Part shown: positions 21,284-32,435 of the stretch, piece after piece
Position numbering within the stretch: position 1 is the stretch's first letter
Layout: the number at the start of each line of letters is the position of its first letter
Source: Bisporella sp. PMI_857
Taxonomy: Eukaryota; Ascomycota; Leotiomycetes; Helotiales; Helotiaceae
Assembly: GCA_021307315.1 (NCBI GenBank)
Contig: JAJSPD010000009.1
Location: 558,001-622,000 of the forward strand
Direction of reading: 5' to 3'
Length of the DNA stretch: 64,000 nt
The notes under the pieces: generated by a model
What the model was told of the DNA's origin: nothing
What the model saw: the letters and a program-made list of their open reading frames with translations, nothing else
The model's database searches: none
Position numbers and translations under genes: made by a program

Positions 21284-23360
21284 TTTTTTCTTGCTGGTTG
21301 GTTTCCAGATGTTGGATGGTCCTATATATCTGGGTGGGAGTTGGAGGGTCTACGGAATGAGACAGTCATGCTGCAGGGTTTGTAATGAGTCACGCCGTGC
21401 TGCCTAATTGAGCTTAGGTAAACTCATTTATGCCCAAATTGCGGTGTTTTAGAAAAGCTCAAAGACTTTGTCTGCTTCTTATGATTGGGTTCTGTTTAGC
21501 CATCGGTACGGAGAGCGTTTTTGAGTGCAAGCTCCGTTCTCCATCTCCAACTACAAAGTGACCTATGAATGAGAGAGTAATCACGTGATAATATCGCTCT
21601 CAATACGATCCGGAAAACGTCCCCGGAGCAGATATATTATAACGGGGAATATTTTTTGGTCCCTATTCAGCGAGGGGGTTCTTGGTGGGCTATATATGTT
21701 GTCCTCCTCGCTACTGAAATAAGCGAGAAATATGTCGGAATTGCTTCATACTCTGGATTGTGAGATCATGCGCATCCAATCGCCATCTGCGCAAGAGGGA
21801 CTCCCGCCGATGGCCAGCACAGATACAACAGCTAGTGGTTAGAAGAAAAGAGACCTCTCTCCACCTCCAACGCCTAAGATACCGCATGCTAAGACCATTT
21901 TAGGAGAGCTTATGTGGATGCGTTCGCTTTTTAGCAGGAAATATATGGTATTTTGTTGGTTTTAATGTGCTTTGAAGTCAGGCTGCTGGAGGTGTGAATA
22001 CCTTTGTATGTCATGTTTAGATCTTGTCATCGTTTTAATTCCTTGTGGAGGCGATGAGATTTCAACCATGCTAATAAGTTTTCATTGCCTAGTCCTTTAC
22101 TAAGACGGGATACGTTACAGCCTGGATTGTAATGCTTATAAACTCTGCAATGGTGGGAAACCTTAAGTCTTAATAATACTTCTTTCGGTGAAATGGCTCT
22201 CGTAGTATGGAAAAAGAGACTGCCTTTGATGCTTTAACACATAATAATGAGTCAAAGTTCTTTCAGCTTTTACCAAAGCTATAATTATTACATATTTGCC
22301 AATAATTCTACTAGATACTAAGGTACAACGTAAGCCATCCGAGAAGAAAGTGACAGTCCATAGTGTGATGAAAATCCGTTATATGACATCCCAGCCAGAT
22401 TATCCCAGAAGACCACATATCATCTGAGAACACCCATAATATCGTATTTTTACTAGATTATTTGCGATATTTTCTTGGAACCAGAATCTGGGTTCATACA
22501 CTGCTTTACTTGCTTGCTAATCTCAACACCAGCGCCATCGAGCCAATGGGTCTGTGCGAGAGCTGCTACACTTGCTGTCACTGGGACGATGGGCTGGACC
22601 CTGACTGGAATGGTCTTCGGAAAATCAGATTCTATCTCAGAGTTTGGGGTGCTGTTTCGAGTATGCTTGTGCTTTACTTCGGCTTTAGTGAATCCTGAGA
22701 AGAAATTATATGTTGAACAAGTTTAACTGTGCTTCTGAACATCTCAGATGTTCGAACAGAAAGAAATATCCAAATTTTCAGATCTGCGGAGAGACCTCTG
22801 AACTTAAGGGGATTGGATAAAATGTTTCCAAGTAAAAGGAAGCCTAAGTGTTTCTTTAGGATAACACCTACGCCTATCTGGTTCTGGACAGGGGCTCGCT
22901 TACCTTGCTTATTCAACCCCTGATTTTAACGTTTTATGATGAAAGCCGCGAAGCTAGTCCTATGAATGTCTTAAACACTTTACCAATAGCAATAGAAGCC
23001 TTAAAAGTACGCGCAGTTTCCCTTGTTGTTCTAAGGGATCTTGAAACATTGTAAACTATACACAATGAGCAGAATACTGATCGAAATAGGATCACAACTA
23101 TCTGAGGGTTTGGATGCTTGCCGAATGACGCACTTCCATAATTTACAGCCCCACAGAACGTTTTGTTTAGCGTGGCGTCAGCCTTGTCGTGACCTCAGCC
23201 CAACCTCTGGTGCCTTTACCACCACATTCACATATCAGCTGCTCTACCTTCCACCGGAAACATCCACAATACCGGCAAAATAGGTCGCCGACACAGAGAT
23301 CGCCATCAGAAGTCCAAAGGAAAACCTGAGGGCAAAGCGAGAAAAGCAAAACGCTACAAG
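21284..23360. other. 2.1 kb AT-rich gene-poor region between divergent genes
   Basis: This region holds promoters for the methyltransferase and the sirtuin at its ends. The middle (about 21900-23100) is AT-rich, with only short open frames on both strands (for example 22462-22726 plus, 22674-22916 minus) that show no motif. No terminal repeats, reverse transcriptase or transposase pieces were recognised. Confidence 0.4.
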
Positions 23361-24688
23361 ATGGGGCAAGAACAGTCGCAATTCGACAGTAGACCACTCT
23401 CCTATATTGCAGATTACCTCCAGAAGGCGCAATCGCTCGCACCAAAGAGAAAGGTTGTTGTCCTCACCGGTGCTGGCGTCTCGACATCCGCTGGAATACC
23501 TGATTTCAGATCGCCGGAGACGGGTCTCTACGCAAATCTCGCACGGCTGAAACTACCTTACCCAGAAGCCGTTTTCTCGCTGGATTTCTTCAGAGAGAAT
23601 CCGGCACCATTCTATGCGTTGGCCAAGGAACTTTATCCAGGGAAATATTTCCCCACAATAAGTCACGCTTTTATTGCGTTGTTGCATGAAAAAGAATTAC
23701 TTTCAATGCTGTTCACGCAGAATATAGATTGTTTGGATCGGAAAGCTGGGGTTCCGGATGAGAAGATTGTGGAGGCTCATGGAAGGTTAACTCATTTGAT
23801 TTTCCTAATATGTCTATAAAATGTAATATCAGCTGACTTTTGGGAAGTTTTGCAACACAAAGATGCATAGAATGCAAAACCGAGTTTCCGGATGACCTTA
23901 TGAAGAAAGCAGTGGATACGGCCGAGCCTCCGCATTGTATTGTACCGCAATGCAACGGTCTGGTAAAGCCAGATATCGTCTTCTTTGGCGAGGGGTTACC
24001 TCCCGATTTCTTCACCAAGAGAGATCTTATTGCAGAGGCTGATCTCCTTATCGTTATGGGTACTAGTCTTGCAGTGGCGCCATTTGCTCATCTTCCTCAT
24101 CTCGTGCAAGAAAATGTCCCTCGCGTTCTTTTCAATAGAGAACAGGTTGGTAATTTTGGAGCTTTTGAAAATGATTGTATTGTCCTAGATGATTGTGATG
24201 CTGGTGTACGACAGCTCGCTGATGCGTTGGGATGGACTGAGGAATTGGAGGCTTTGTTCCTAAAAGTTGGCGGAAAGGTCCATGCAGAGGAGGCGAAGAC
24301 GCTCAAAGAGGCAAGGCTCACGATGTCTAAGGATGAGATTCTGGAGGCGGAAATTGAGAAGATTAGCGAGGAGGTAGAGAAGGCATTGAACATCTCAAAG
24401 GACCATCAAAGGAAGGTCAATGAACAAATAGAGAAGGATGGTAAGAAGTACGATACGAGTGAGTCGAGTGAAAAAGAGGATGTGCCCATGAATACAAAGA
24501 AGGTCATAGAAGATGAACCAGCCGGGGCTCCTGGTAAGCGATAATTCCAAATCCAATAAATCTCAGTTTTGAAATGACGATACTGATATACCCATGCAGT
24601 TATCAATAGGGAATCTATCCTCGATGTCACGCTACCGCAGAACAAACCAAACAACACTTCTGAGTCCAAGCCAAGTTCACATATCTGA
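23361..24688 (+). CDS. hst2: Sirtuin, Hst2/SIRT2-type NAD-dependent protein deacetylase
   Basis: Class I sirtuins remove acetyl groups from lysines using NAD. Exon 1 is 23361-23785. A 62-nt intron ends at 23847, and removing it joins VEAHG to SFATQRC, keeping the catalytic His. NAD motifs are [20 protein letters not shown] and [13 protein letters not shown]; the zinc site is RCIECKTEF plus PPHCIVPQC; later motifs are [12 protein letters not shown] and [14 protein letters not shown]. The C-terminus is an acidic, lysine-rich coiled tail as in Hst2 proteins, which are mostly cytosolic. A last intron at 24534-24599 (GTAAGC...CAG) is likely, giving a 399-residue protein ending at 24688. If it is retained, the protein stops at 24544 with 373 residues. 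Confidence 0.92.
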
Positions 24689-24977
24689 TATTGTTCAAAT
24701 ATATCAGGTTATGGAAAGTAGACAACTCTTCGAAAATATTCCAGAGATACTAACAGGGAAACCGGGGATCGGATCGGGAATATCGGGTTGGCGTTCTTGT
24801 GGGTTTATAGAGTGTATAGTCGGGCTCTTGGGATTGCATAACGAGTAAGATACCCAGAGAGACTGAAGAGATAAGATATTGCAAGCAAAATCAACCATAA
24901 CATATGCGAGGTCTTTGGTGAAAACAACAACTTTGAGAACTTTAAGTGATAATAATTCGCTTCTCTTCTTTAATTGG

Positions 24978-26179
24978 CTAGTTATTAGCTACTAATCTTC
25001 TCAAGCCCATCAAGCCAATCCACACTGCCTCTTCTGTTCTTATAGTCCTGCTCCCCTGTCCAGGGCATACATTGATCCATCTATCGAAAACCGTCTTCGC
25101 CTCCACAGCACCTAGCTTCTGCAGTTCCAAGTCATTCTTAACCGCAACCTCTAAGCCCGCCACACCTCCAAACACAACTAGCAAATGTTTGAACCTGCCC
25201 ACGATCTGTTCCTCATCTCCCTCATACAGCCTCTCAACATCGACTCCTCTCTCTGAAGTTCCGATACTGATGTCATACCCACCCTCATACGCACATTCTG
25301 TGAATACTGCACTTAGACTCTCTGCCCTTCTCACGCTGAAGCCCCAATAATACCCAGCTTCTTCTCGTGGCTCATCTGGACTCACAGCCTCAGCTCGAAT
25401 TTCCCCACTATTCACGTCTTTTGCCGCCGCCTCCGCACCAGGTACAAATCTCAACGTGACTCTATGATTCTCCGGTATTAGATCTGGCACGGTCGCCGGT
25501 ATCCTTAACCCAGCCTCCACCAATGTCCCTCGTTCATCGGCACCCGGCAACGTTACGCCCTCTCTATACGGACACCATTCTTTAGGCTTCAGATGGTGTG
25601 GTAGGTCTAAGCTTGGTAATGTGCCGGCTGATGAGAGATTGGGGTGTATAGGAAAGAGGTGCTTCCGCAGATGTGGAGGCGTTTCGAGGTAGCTTAGGAG
25701 CTGGAAGAGGAAGTGGTCTGGGTTTGATTTGCCTGTGTATTCATCTGTTGACTTTTGGTGAAAGGTCTGAGCATTTCCGTCGTCGAAGACTATCACTTCG
25801 TCCACACAGAAGACTGAGAGAGCACGGGCTATTTGACCGGCCATTGAGGTTTTAAGGTCATGAGATTGTGCACTTCTCCAGTTAATGAATGTTCAAAAAG
25901 AAGAATCAAAGGAACGGACTTAGATATTATACTCCCAGGTAGCGCAACGCTCACAGTCCAGTCTCTCCCTTTTGTGGGCTTGTAAACCGCTGTAGGTCTG
26001 GATGTATCTTCTGCTACCGTACCGTTTGATGTACCATTTTGCACAGTAGCTGAAGGTTTTGTAAGGCTTTGCTTTGCCTCAGAAAGACGCTTCCGCTTCT
26101 TTTTAATGTAGATTAGTATATGTAATAATCCATTGCCGGAGTATCGTCGCACCTTCGCATTTGTTTCTCCTCTTCCCAT
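24978..26179 (-). CDS. SPOUT1/C9orf114-like RNA methyltransferase
   Basis: Two exons (26179-25920 and 25872-24978) give 384 residues. The match is to the eukaryotic SPOUT1/C9orf114 family of knotted SAM-dependent RNA methyltransferases. WTVSVALPGSII is followed, after splicing a 47-nt intron with an unusual GTCCGT donor, by NAQSHDLKTSMAGQIARAL and CVDEVIVFDD. The phase fits only with this splice. Later blocks are FLFQLLSYLETPPHLRKHLF, LPSLDLPHHLKPKEWCPYREG, an inserted OB-like barrel (HRVTLRFVPG), and the knot region (HLLVVFGGVAGLEVAV, PGQGSRTIRTEEAVW). The N-terminus is lysine-rich (IKKKRKRLSEAKQ), as usual for nucleolar proteins. It is divergent from the thioredoxin gene. Confidence 0.9.
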
Positions 26180-26505
26180 AGTGCAAAAGAAGAGTCAAAA
26201 GATTGCCAATATATCTTCAAAAAATTGTGAGTATATTAGTATGATCCGAAAATCTAGAAACTCAATACCTAGTCAATTGATCGCAGCTTTAGAGGTAGGA
26301 GAGGATTGTTGTAGCACGCCTCTCTCCAAATAATTCTCCAAATTCTCGCAGCCTCGTCTGAAAAGGTGGGGCTATGGTTGATCGGAGCTTAGATACGCTC
26401 TATCTTAATGCCGAAGAACCACATATCTAGTTTCCCCAAGCTTCTTTCACTCTACATCGTGAAGTTCATTCTCGCGTGGCCATATCATAACCATAATAAC
26501 TCAAG
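26180..26505. promoter_or_regulatory. Divergent promoter region, RNA methyltransferase / thioredoxin
   Basis: 326 nt between two opposite start codons. No specific site named. Confidence 0.5.
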
Positions 26506-27224
26506 ATGTCAGTAAATGTGGGGTCTTCTGCTGAATTCAGCAAACTGCTAAGCGGCACAAGCGTCGTAGTCGCAGACTGTAAGCTTTCTCTTCCTCGAAC
26601 TTATTTATAAGCAGCTTCTTAACAATCACAGTCTACGCAGATTGGTGCGGTCCATGTCGTGCAATCGCTCCCTTCTACGAATCTCTAGCCAAGAAGCATT
26701 CCAAGCCCAAGGCTGTCGCATTCACAAAGATCAATGTCGATAACCAGAAAGAGATCGCGCAGAAATATGGCGTTGCTGCGTTCGTCACTCTCTCCCTACC
26801 TTCCCAGCCCTCTAGCTAATATTATGATAGGATGCCAACCTTCATGATCTTCCGCTCCGGCTCCGTAATAACCACAATCAAGGGCGCTGATCAACGCGGT
26901 CTCAGCGCCGCAGTTGAGAAAGCAATTGCCCTCGCCGGTCCAGCGAAACCCGTCTACTCCTCTGTTGGACGCACGCTTGGCTCCTCCACGCCCATCGCTC
27001 GTCCTATCAACTTCAAGTCTTTCATCGATACGATCATTGCCTTCTTCGGGTTATACCTGTATAGTCTGTTCAGCTTTGATGCATATGCAGCGGCGGAGGC
27101 GAGCCCTTTTAATATCCATAAGGTGAATGCACCTGTTGCTCCAAGGGACGCTGGAAGGAGGACTGGTGCTGCGACACAGGTAGGGAAGAAGCTAGGGACT
27201 ATTTCGGATTTTGGGGCCAATTAA
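26506..27224 (+). CDS. Thioredoxin-like protein with C-terminal hydrophobic extension
   Basis: Three exons (26506-26578, 26632-26779, 26831-27224) give 204 residues. The first about 105 are a full thioredoxin fold: VVVADFYADWCGPCRAIAPF with the redox-active CGPC, then FTKINVDNQKEIAQKYGVAA, and the cis-proline MPTFMIFRSG, whose Met-Pro is restored by the second splice. About 95 more residues follow, including a hydrophobic segment FIDTIIAFFGLYLYSLF near residues 145-162 and a basic tail. Ordinary cytosolic thioredoxins end after the fold, so this one is probably membrane-tethered, with the redox domain before the helix; the compartment is unknown. No N-terminal signal peptide is visible. Confidence 0.9.
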
Positions 27225-27641
27225 TGTGTGATTTGATGCTGGCTGGGAATTTGGCGTTCGGACAATGCGGGAACGCAGCGGGATTCTTAATCGGTAAGCA
27301 AAGAGAAATGAGCTAATCTCATACATTGATGCGAGAGAAATAGTGAACAAGTGCGAAGCTTGTTCAACTTGGAACCTTAACGTTTAAGCTCATGGAGCTT
27401 CAAGAATAACTTCCTCCCGCCTGCTGAGACAATCTAAATACCAACTCAAAAGATGGATGCTCTCCTTATTCTTTTACGTCTATTACTTTGCATAATAAAC
27501 TTTTTTTTACCTGTGTCGCCGATGTAGGGCTGAACACGTAAAAAAGAGTACTCATACAATGTTAGCGAACACATCAACTATCCATGCACACAAGAATTAT
27601 TCCATGCTACAAAGACCAAAATTTAGCTTAACCACAGCTAC
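27225..27641. other. Spacer between convergent genes
   Basis: 417 nt between the thioredoxin stop and the stop of the large minus-strand gene. A short T run sits near 27501. No gene seen. Confidence 0.45.
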
Positions 27642-30600
27642 CTACTCGGCATCAACCCAAATCCGAAAATGCTTCTTTTCAGGCCCGTTTTTGACCTTCT
27701 TATGAAACATGCTCTGTAGCGTCTCCTTAACCTCTTCCCATTCCTCTTCATTTCCCCTTCCCACCTCAAAACTCTGCTTATTATAAAAGACAGGGGAAAC
27801 ACTCACTGCCTGCAGCTCCCCAAAATTGATACCAGATCTTTGAGACACTACCTCGAAGAATGAGGAGAGCGAGAGCTTGGCAATAGTACAGAAGGGAATC
27901 GGATGCTCGACATCCAGATCATTGTTTGCTAGATGAAAGATGAATTCTAAGACGGGCTGTGCTGATGGATGTTGGTTGAGGGAAGGGGCGGAATGTTGGC
28001 GCGGGCGCGGGATGAGATCTGTTGAAGGCGGAGGTGACTTGGAAGGTAATGTTGAGAACGAGCTCGGTGGAGGAATGAAGGCGTAAGGGCGACGAGACGG
28101 GCCTGTGAGCGCAGTTGGCGATGGCGTCTGGGATGGCGTTATTGGTTCGGGTACGGGTGATAGATGTGCGCTCGTTTGGGGCTGTGTGCCGTTAGATTAT
28201 TTCCTTGAAAGAAATTGACCAGACCGGGAAATTTTTCAAGGCTGAAATGCAAGTACTATGGCATACGTACCTTGGGGGGGTTCGTGGCATTTTTCCAGCC
28301 ACCACTTGCATGTTCCGAAATCCGAGAAGGATGATATCTGCCGATCCTATCTATTAGATTTATCTAATTCGTAGAACCTTTATCAACAGAAAGGTTTAAG
28401 AAACATACTGGGTCATTTGTTGTTTTGGTGGAGATGCTTCAGGCCGTACAGACGAGTTCTTGTCAATCACAGTGACAACTTCTCGTGGCGTAGATACACC
28501 TTGTGGCAACGCATGAGAACTTGTATCCGGCGTTCTAGCAAATTTTACACCTTCTTGGGACGGCCATGAACTTGAAGGTAAATGCCGGGAAGAATCTGTC
28601 AGGTTGGGATAATGCTGGCCATGATAATGTACGGTCCGACCGCTTTGATTGCTTTGAATACCCTGCTTGGTCATAGGAATAGCAGCTACTTTCTGGGCAG
28701 ATTTCTGAGAGTCAAGAAACTTTGTGCTTGTGCTAAAACTTTGTGTAATTTCATTTGTCAATTTGGGTATGGTGGTTGTATGCTCTAGCTGGTCAACGTG
28801 TGCACAATTCTGCAGGTTTGTTAGATGATCAAGCGACAGGGGAAAGAGAAGACTTACATTAGGGAACTTAATTCCCTTCTCAGCTATCTGAGTATGCTCC
28901 CAGTATCGATAGACATTAATTGGTATTTGATGCTGGCCCAGGAACGCTAGAAAGTCAGCTTTATATGTGAATGAGGGGATGCCTTTTGTTGTCGCAAGTT
29001 GATGAACCAGTTGAGAATCCTGCTCCAATCGTTGAAATTGAGATGGATGAAGACTTTGGCGACAACGATCGCGTATAGTAGCTGGGTAGTTATTTGACTT
29101 TGGAACGTATTCAGTCGTTGACGTGTGCTGCGAAGCATTCATTGGCAGTTGTCCTGCACCTTGTGAGCTTCCTAGAGTCTGAGTAACTGCTTCGCCTCTC
29201 ATGGCCGAGACACTTTCGGTGGGTGATTCGCGAGTAATATTTCCCATTTTCGTGACCTTTGGTGTAGCCTTGCGAAGGGAATCTGGGCTCATAGCGATGC
29301 CTGATATAGTTTTGTTTATCTCACGAAAGGCAGATCTCTCGCAATTGAGTACAAATGGATTCTGTGGTCTATGTCAGCAGCATTCACTTTATGCAAACAG
29401 TTCTTTTTTGTAACGTCAACTCTCTCCGGCCTTTGTCCTCTCTCCTTTCTATTGTTTTCAAATAGCAAATGTGCCGTGTTTCGAGATGGGCTATATTTCA
29501 GAACCAGGGCAGATAGTCATGATCTACTGTGTACTTTATTCAAAGAAATATCCGAACAAATCTTACATTCTTCCTTAAATATACTTCTCCGTGAGACTCC
29601 AATGACTTCTTATTTTCATCCTGTATAGTTTTATTATCGGCACCACTTATTGAAAGCTTTGGTAAGTTGTATGTACTCGTAATTGGTGGTGGTCGCTCAT
29701 TAGTTTGCAGGATATCATGTTCTGGTGAAAATATCTTGGTAGGGGCTTTCACATTGACTGGCGATGTGTATGCAGGCGAGAATGGTGATGAAGACGAGTC
29801 TGAAGCGGGCGTCGCTGAAGATATAGTTACCTCATGAGGAGACTCAGTACGAGGGGGCTCTATAGGTGTTTGGCTGAAGAACCGTAGAGACTCTTCGCAT
29901 TGTGCTGAGTTACCACCTGGACCTTGAGACTTCTCGGCGTTTGGGTAAACAGCAGATGGCGAGATAGATGCCCTTGAGATAGATTTTCCTAAATCAGTCC
30001 GTACTGTCGTATTTTCTGGGCTCTTTCTTGAATTATGATCAAGTGAAAAGCTATCGGAACTCAATACTTGCTCAGGATCCGAGATCGAAACATCTATCTC
30101 GGGTGGATGGTTAAGAGGAACGACCTGTGGCGTGACAAGCACAAAGGTTTCGTCGTCAATTTCCTTGAGTGCACTATCTGCTAGAGCTTGAAGACTCTCT
30201 TGTGGCATTGCATGTTGTGATCTCTGAGTGATATTTGGGAACGTAATCGGCGACTTGGGAATGTGTGGCTTGGTGATTTTCCTTCTCCTTTTGGGCCTGT
30301 GTATATCGTCTGGTGAAGTGGCTTCTCGATCCACTCTCCACTATGTCACCGTTAGATTTCTCTATATGTAAATGTAGGTAATGAGATGCGATAATGATTG
30401 TGTCCCCAATACCATGCCCCTTCCTTAGGAACACTTCTTTCTCATATGCTTTGGAAATAAGTCATTAAATCACCTACATGCTCCTCCCTGCTATCCCAGA
30501 GTTGCTGGAACCGTCTAGTCTTGGAAACGCTCTCATCAGATTGTTTCTCCAAGAAGCAGTGCCCGATGAACTCATTCGTTAAGTGCGTTACTACAAAACT

Positions 30601-31812
30601 GTCAACTCTCAACTTTGCTTTACTGTAGCCTTAACCTACTTCGATCACCCACACGCTTCTCCAACTTCGTGTATTGGGGTCCATTTAAAGAATGATCTAA
30701 CTCAGTTCCTTTCCTCAATTTATCTACAACCTCTCTATATATACCGTTCTTGAGGTCATCTGAGAAGTAGAAGTTGCGCTGATGCATAAAATAGGAGACG
30801 ATTGGGTCAGCAGCCTCGGGCCATTTGTAGTTGTTACCTTGCGATAACCATTCATGCGTAAATTCTGTGATGACATTCATACATCTGTATGGGGCCAGGT
30901 CTTTAACGTGGCGGATAGCTGCTGGTCGATTAACTATATGCTTGTTAGCCTATTTTATTCATCGATAAAAGAAGAAAACATCAGTATAGAAATAGAAACT
31001 ACATCTTTCTGAATCCTCCAACCAAGGTTTCAAGTGGTGTGCTGGATCTAATCCAATAAAATTATTTGTGTTGCCACGAGTCCATTCGGCCTCCCCTTCT
31101 TGCTGTGATCTACTTTGAGCCGTCCGACCGAAACTTCGGCGGGGGACAACTTGAGCTTCCTCTTTGATGGGAAATTCAAGTTCAGCTTCTGCATCTCGTT
31201 CGTGCTTCCGCCTTTTTGCGTCATCCAGTTCTATTTACAAGTTAATGTAGCTCCTCTAACTGTTTGATATCATGCGAATACAAGCATAGATGTCTTTGCA
31301 TGAAGGGGTGACTCGAAGAAGATCTTAGAAGAGCTTGATCGAGCCAAACTGCGAGGGAGATCCAAGTATCAAAGGTAGCGTGTTGCTCACGTTTGTTGTT
31401 ATACGCTCTGTACCTAAATATCTGAGCAACTCCTTCGCTAATACTATGTATGTTAGTAAATTATAGCATGTCTTTACGAAGAGTCTCACGTATCCCTATC
31501 GTCTGGCCAAATAACATATCCATTCAGATTTGGCGGGAAGAGGCGCTCTCCCCTCAGTCCCTCCTCTAGAAATGCGGCTGCACATAATCGAGCCTCCACT
31601 GGAGATGCCCTGTTGTTTGGAGGGACTTTGTGCCCTCGAGATTCATATTCCTCTAAGAAGTCTCGTGTCTCTTTCTTTAGGGCTGTGGAATCACGGGCAG
31701 AAGAGCCCTTCTCATAGCCTAGGATAGAGCAAACGTTTTCTAAGTTCAACTTGTTCCACCGCGCCCAGGTGTCAAGATCCGGATCGTAAAGCATATAGGG
31801 ATTCGTAGGCAT
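27642..31812 (-). CDS. Large unrecognised protein, ten-exon model (about 1,100 residues)
   Basis: I recognise no family. Exons on the minus strand are 31812-31490, 31443-31391, 31230-31003, 30933-30667 or so, 30622-30478, 30340-29567, 29361-28858, 28809-28409, 28337-28271 and 28181-27642. All introns are GT..AG and all phases agree. The N-terminal 300 residues look folded (DLDTWARWNKLNLENVCSIL, ADPIVSYFMHQRNFYFSDDL). A stretch LRVDSFVVTHLTNEFIGHCF looks like beta-strands. The middle is long, polar and Ser/Pro/Thr-rich with a nuclear-type RPKRRRKITKPH. The C-terminus looks folded again (EFIFHLANNDLDVEHPI, ending KKHFRIWVDAE). The join at 30623-30665 is a 43-nt intron with a weak donor. Without it there would be two genes: 305 residues ending at 30620, and a second lacking a good ATG before 30208. 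A nuclear scaffold is a guess only. Confidence 0.6.
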
Positions 31813-32435
31813 TTGGGAACTTTGAGAAGAATACTAATAGTAAAAGCGGATGGTGTTTATTAAAGAGAATAAAAAAATGGAATAAATTTTCACCCGTAGT
31901 CGTTGCCTAGTATATTAAGCAAATAAAAAACTAAGCGCATGAATCCTCCCTAGCATAGTATGTGCTTGCATTGCGCGACATACATTGAAACTTAGCCAGG
32001 ATTCGATAGGATAGAACCGGCAAATAAAATATGGACTTGCATGGGAACCGACAAAGAAAATAATTGTGCTGGTGGGTCTGTATTAACTTAAGATATCAAT
32101 CATGAACCTGACCAATGAAATCCCTAGACTGTTGGAATTGTGCAACCACACCATCGTAACGGATAATCAATAAATGAGAGGCTTGAGGAAGAATTCAGAG
32201 ACACACCATTTATGAAATATGTAGGGATGATGCAACAACACTTGGGTAGAGACGTATCTTTTGCTACTGTCATTGGTTGAGTGTAGAGATGTAGTTGGCC
32301 GATACCATAAGAGTTGACCAGTCGAAATACCAATGTGTCCCCGCTTCCCCTCACTTAACCAAAGGCGGGAAGCATCTGATCCTCCTAAAATGCGACAGCC
32401 ATGGCGTTGATACGATAGGTATCCCGGATTCATGC
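31813..32435. other. Intergenic spacer
   Basis: AT-rich region of 623 nt between two minus-strand genes. No gene or RNA recognised. Confidence 0.45.

Noticed and set aside
30620..31812. A separate 305-residue gene ending at 30620
   Set aside because: Possible, but the following exons then lack a good start codon, while a 43-nt intron joins everything in phase. It is kept as the alternative in the main entry.
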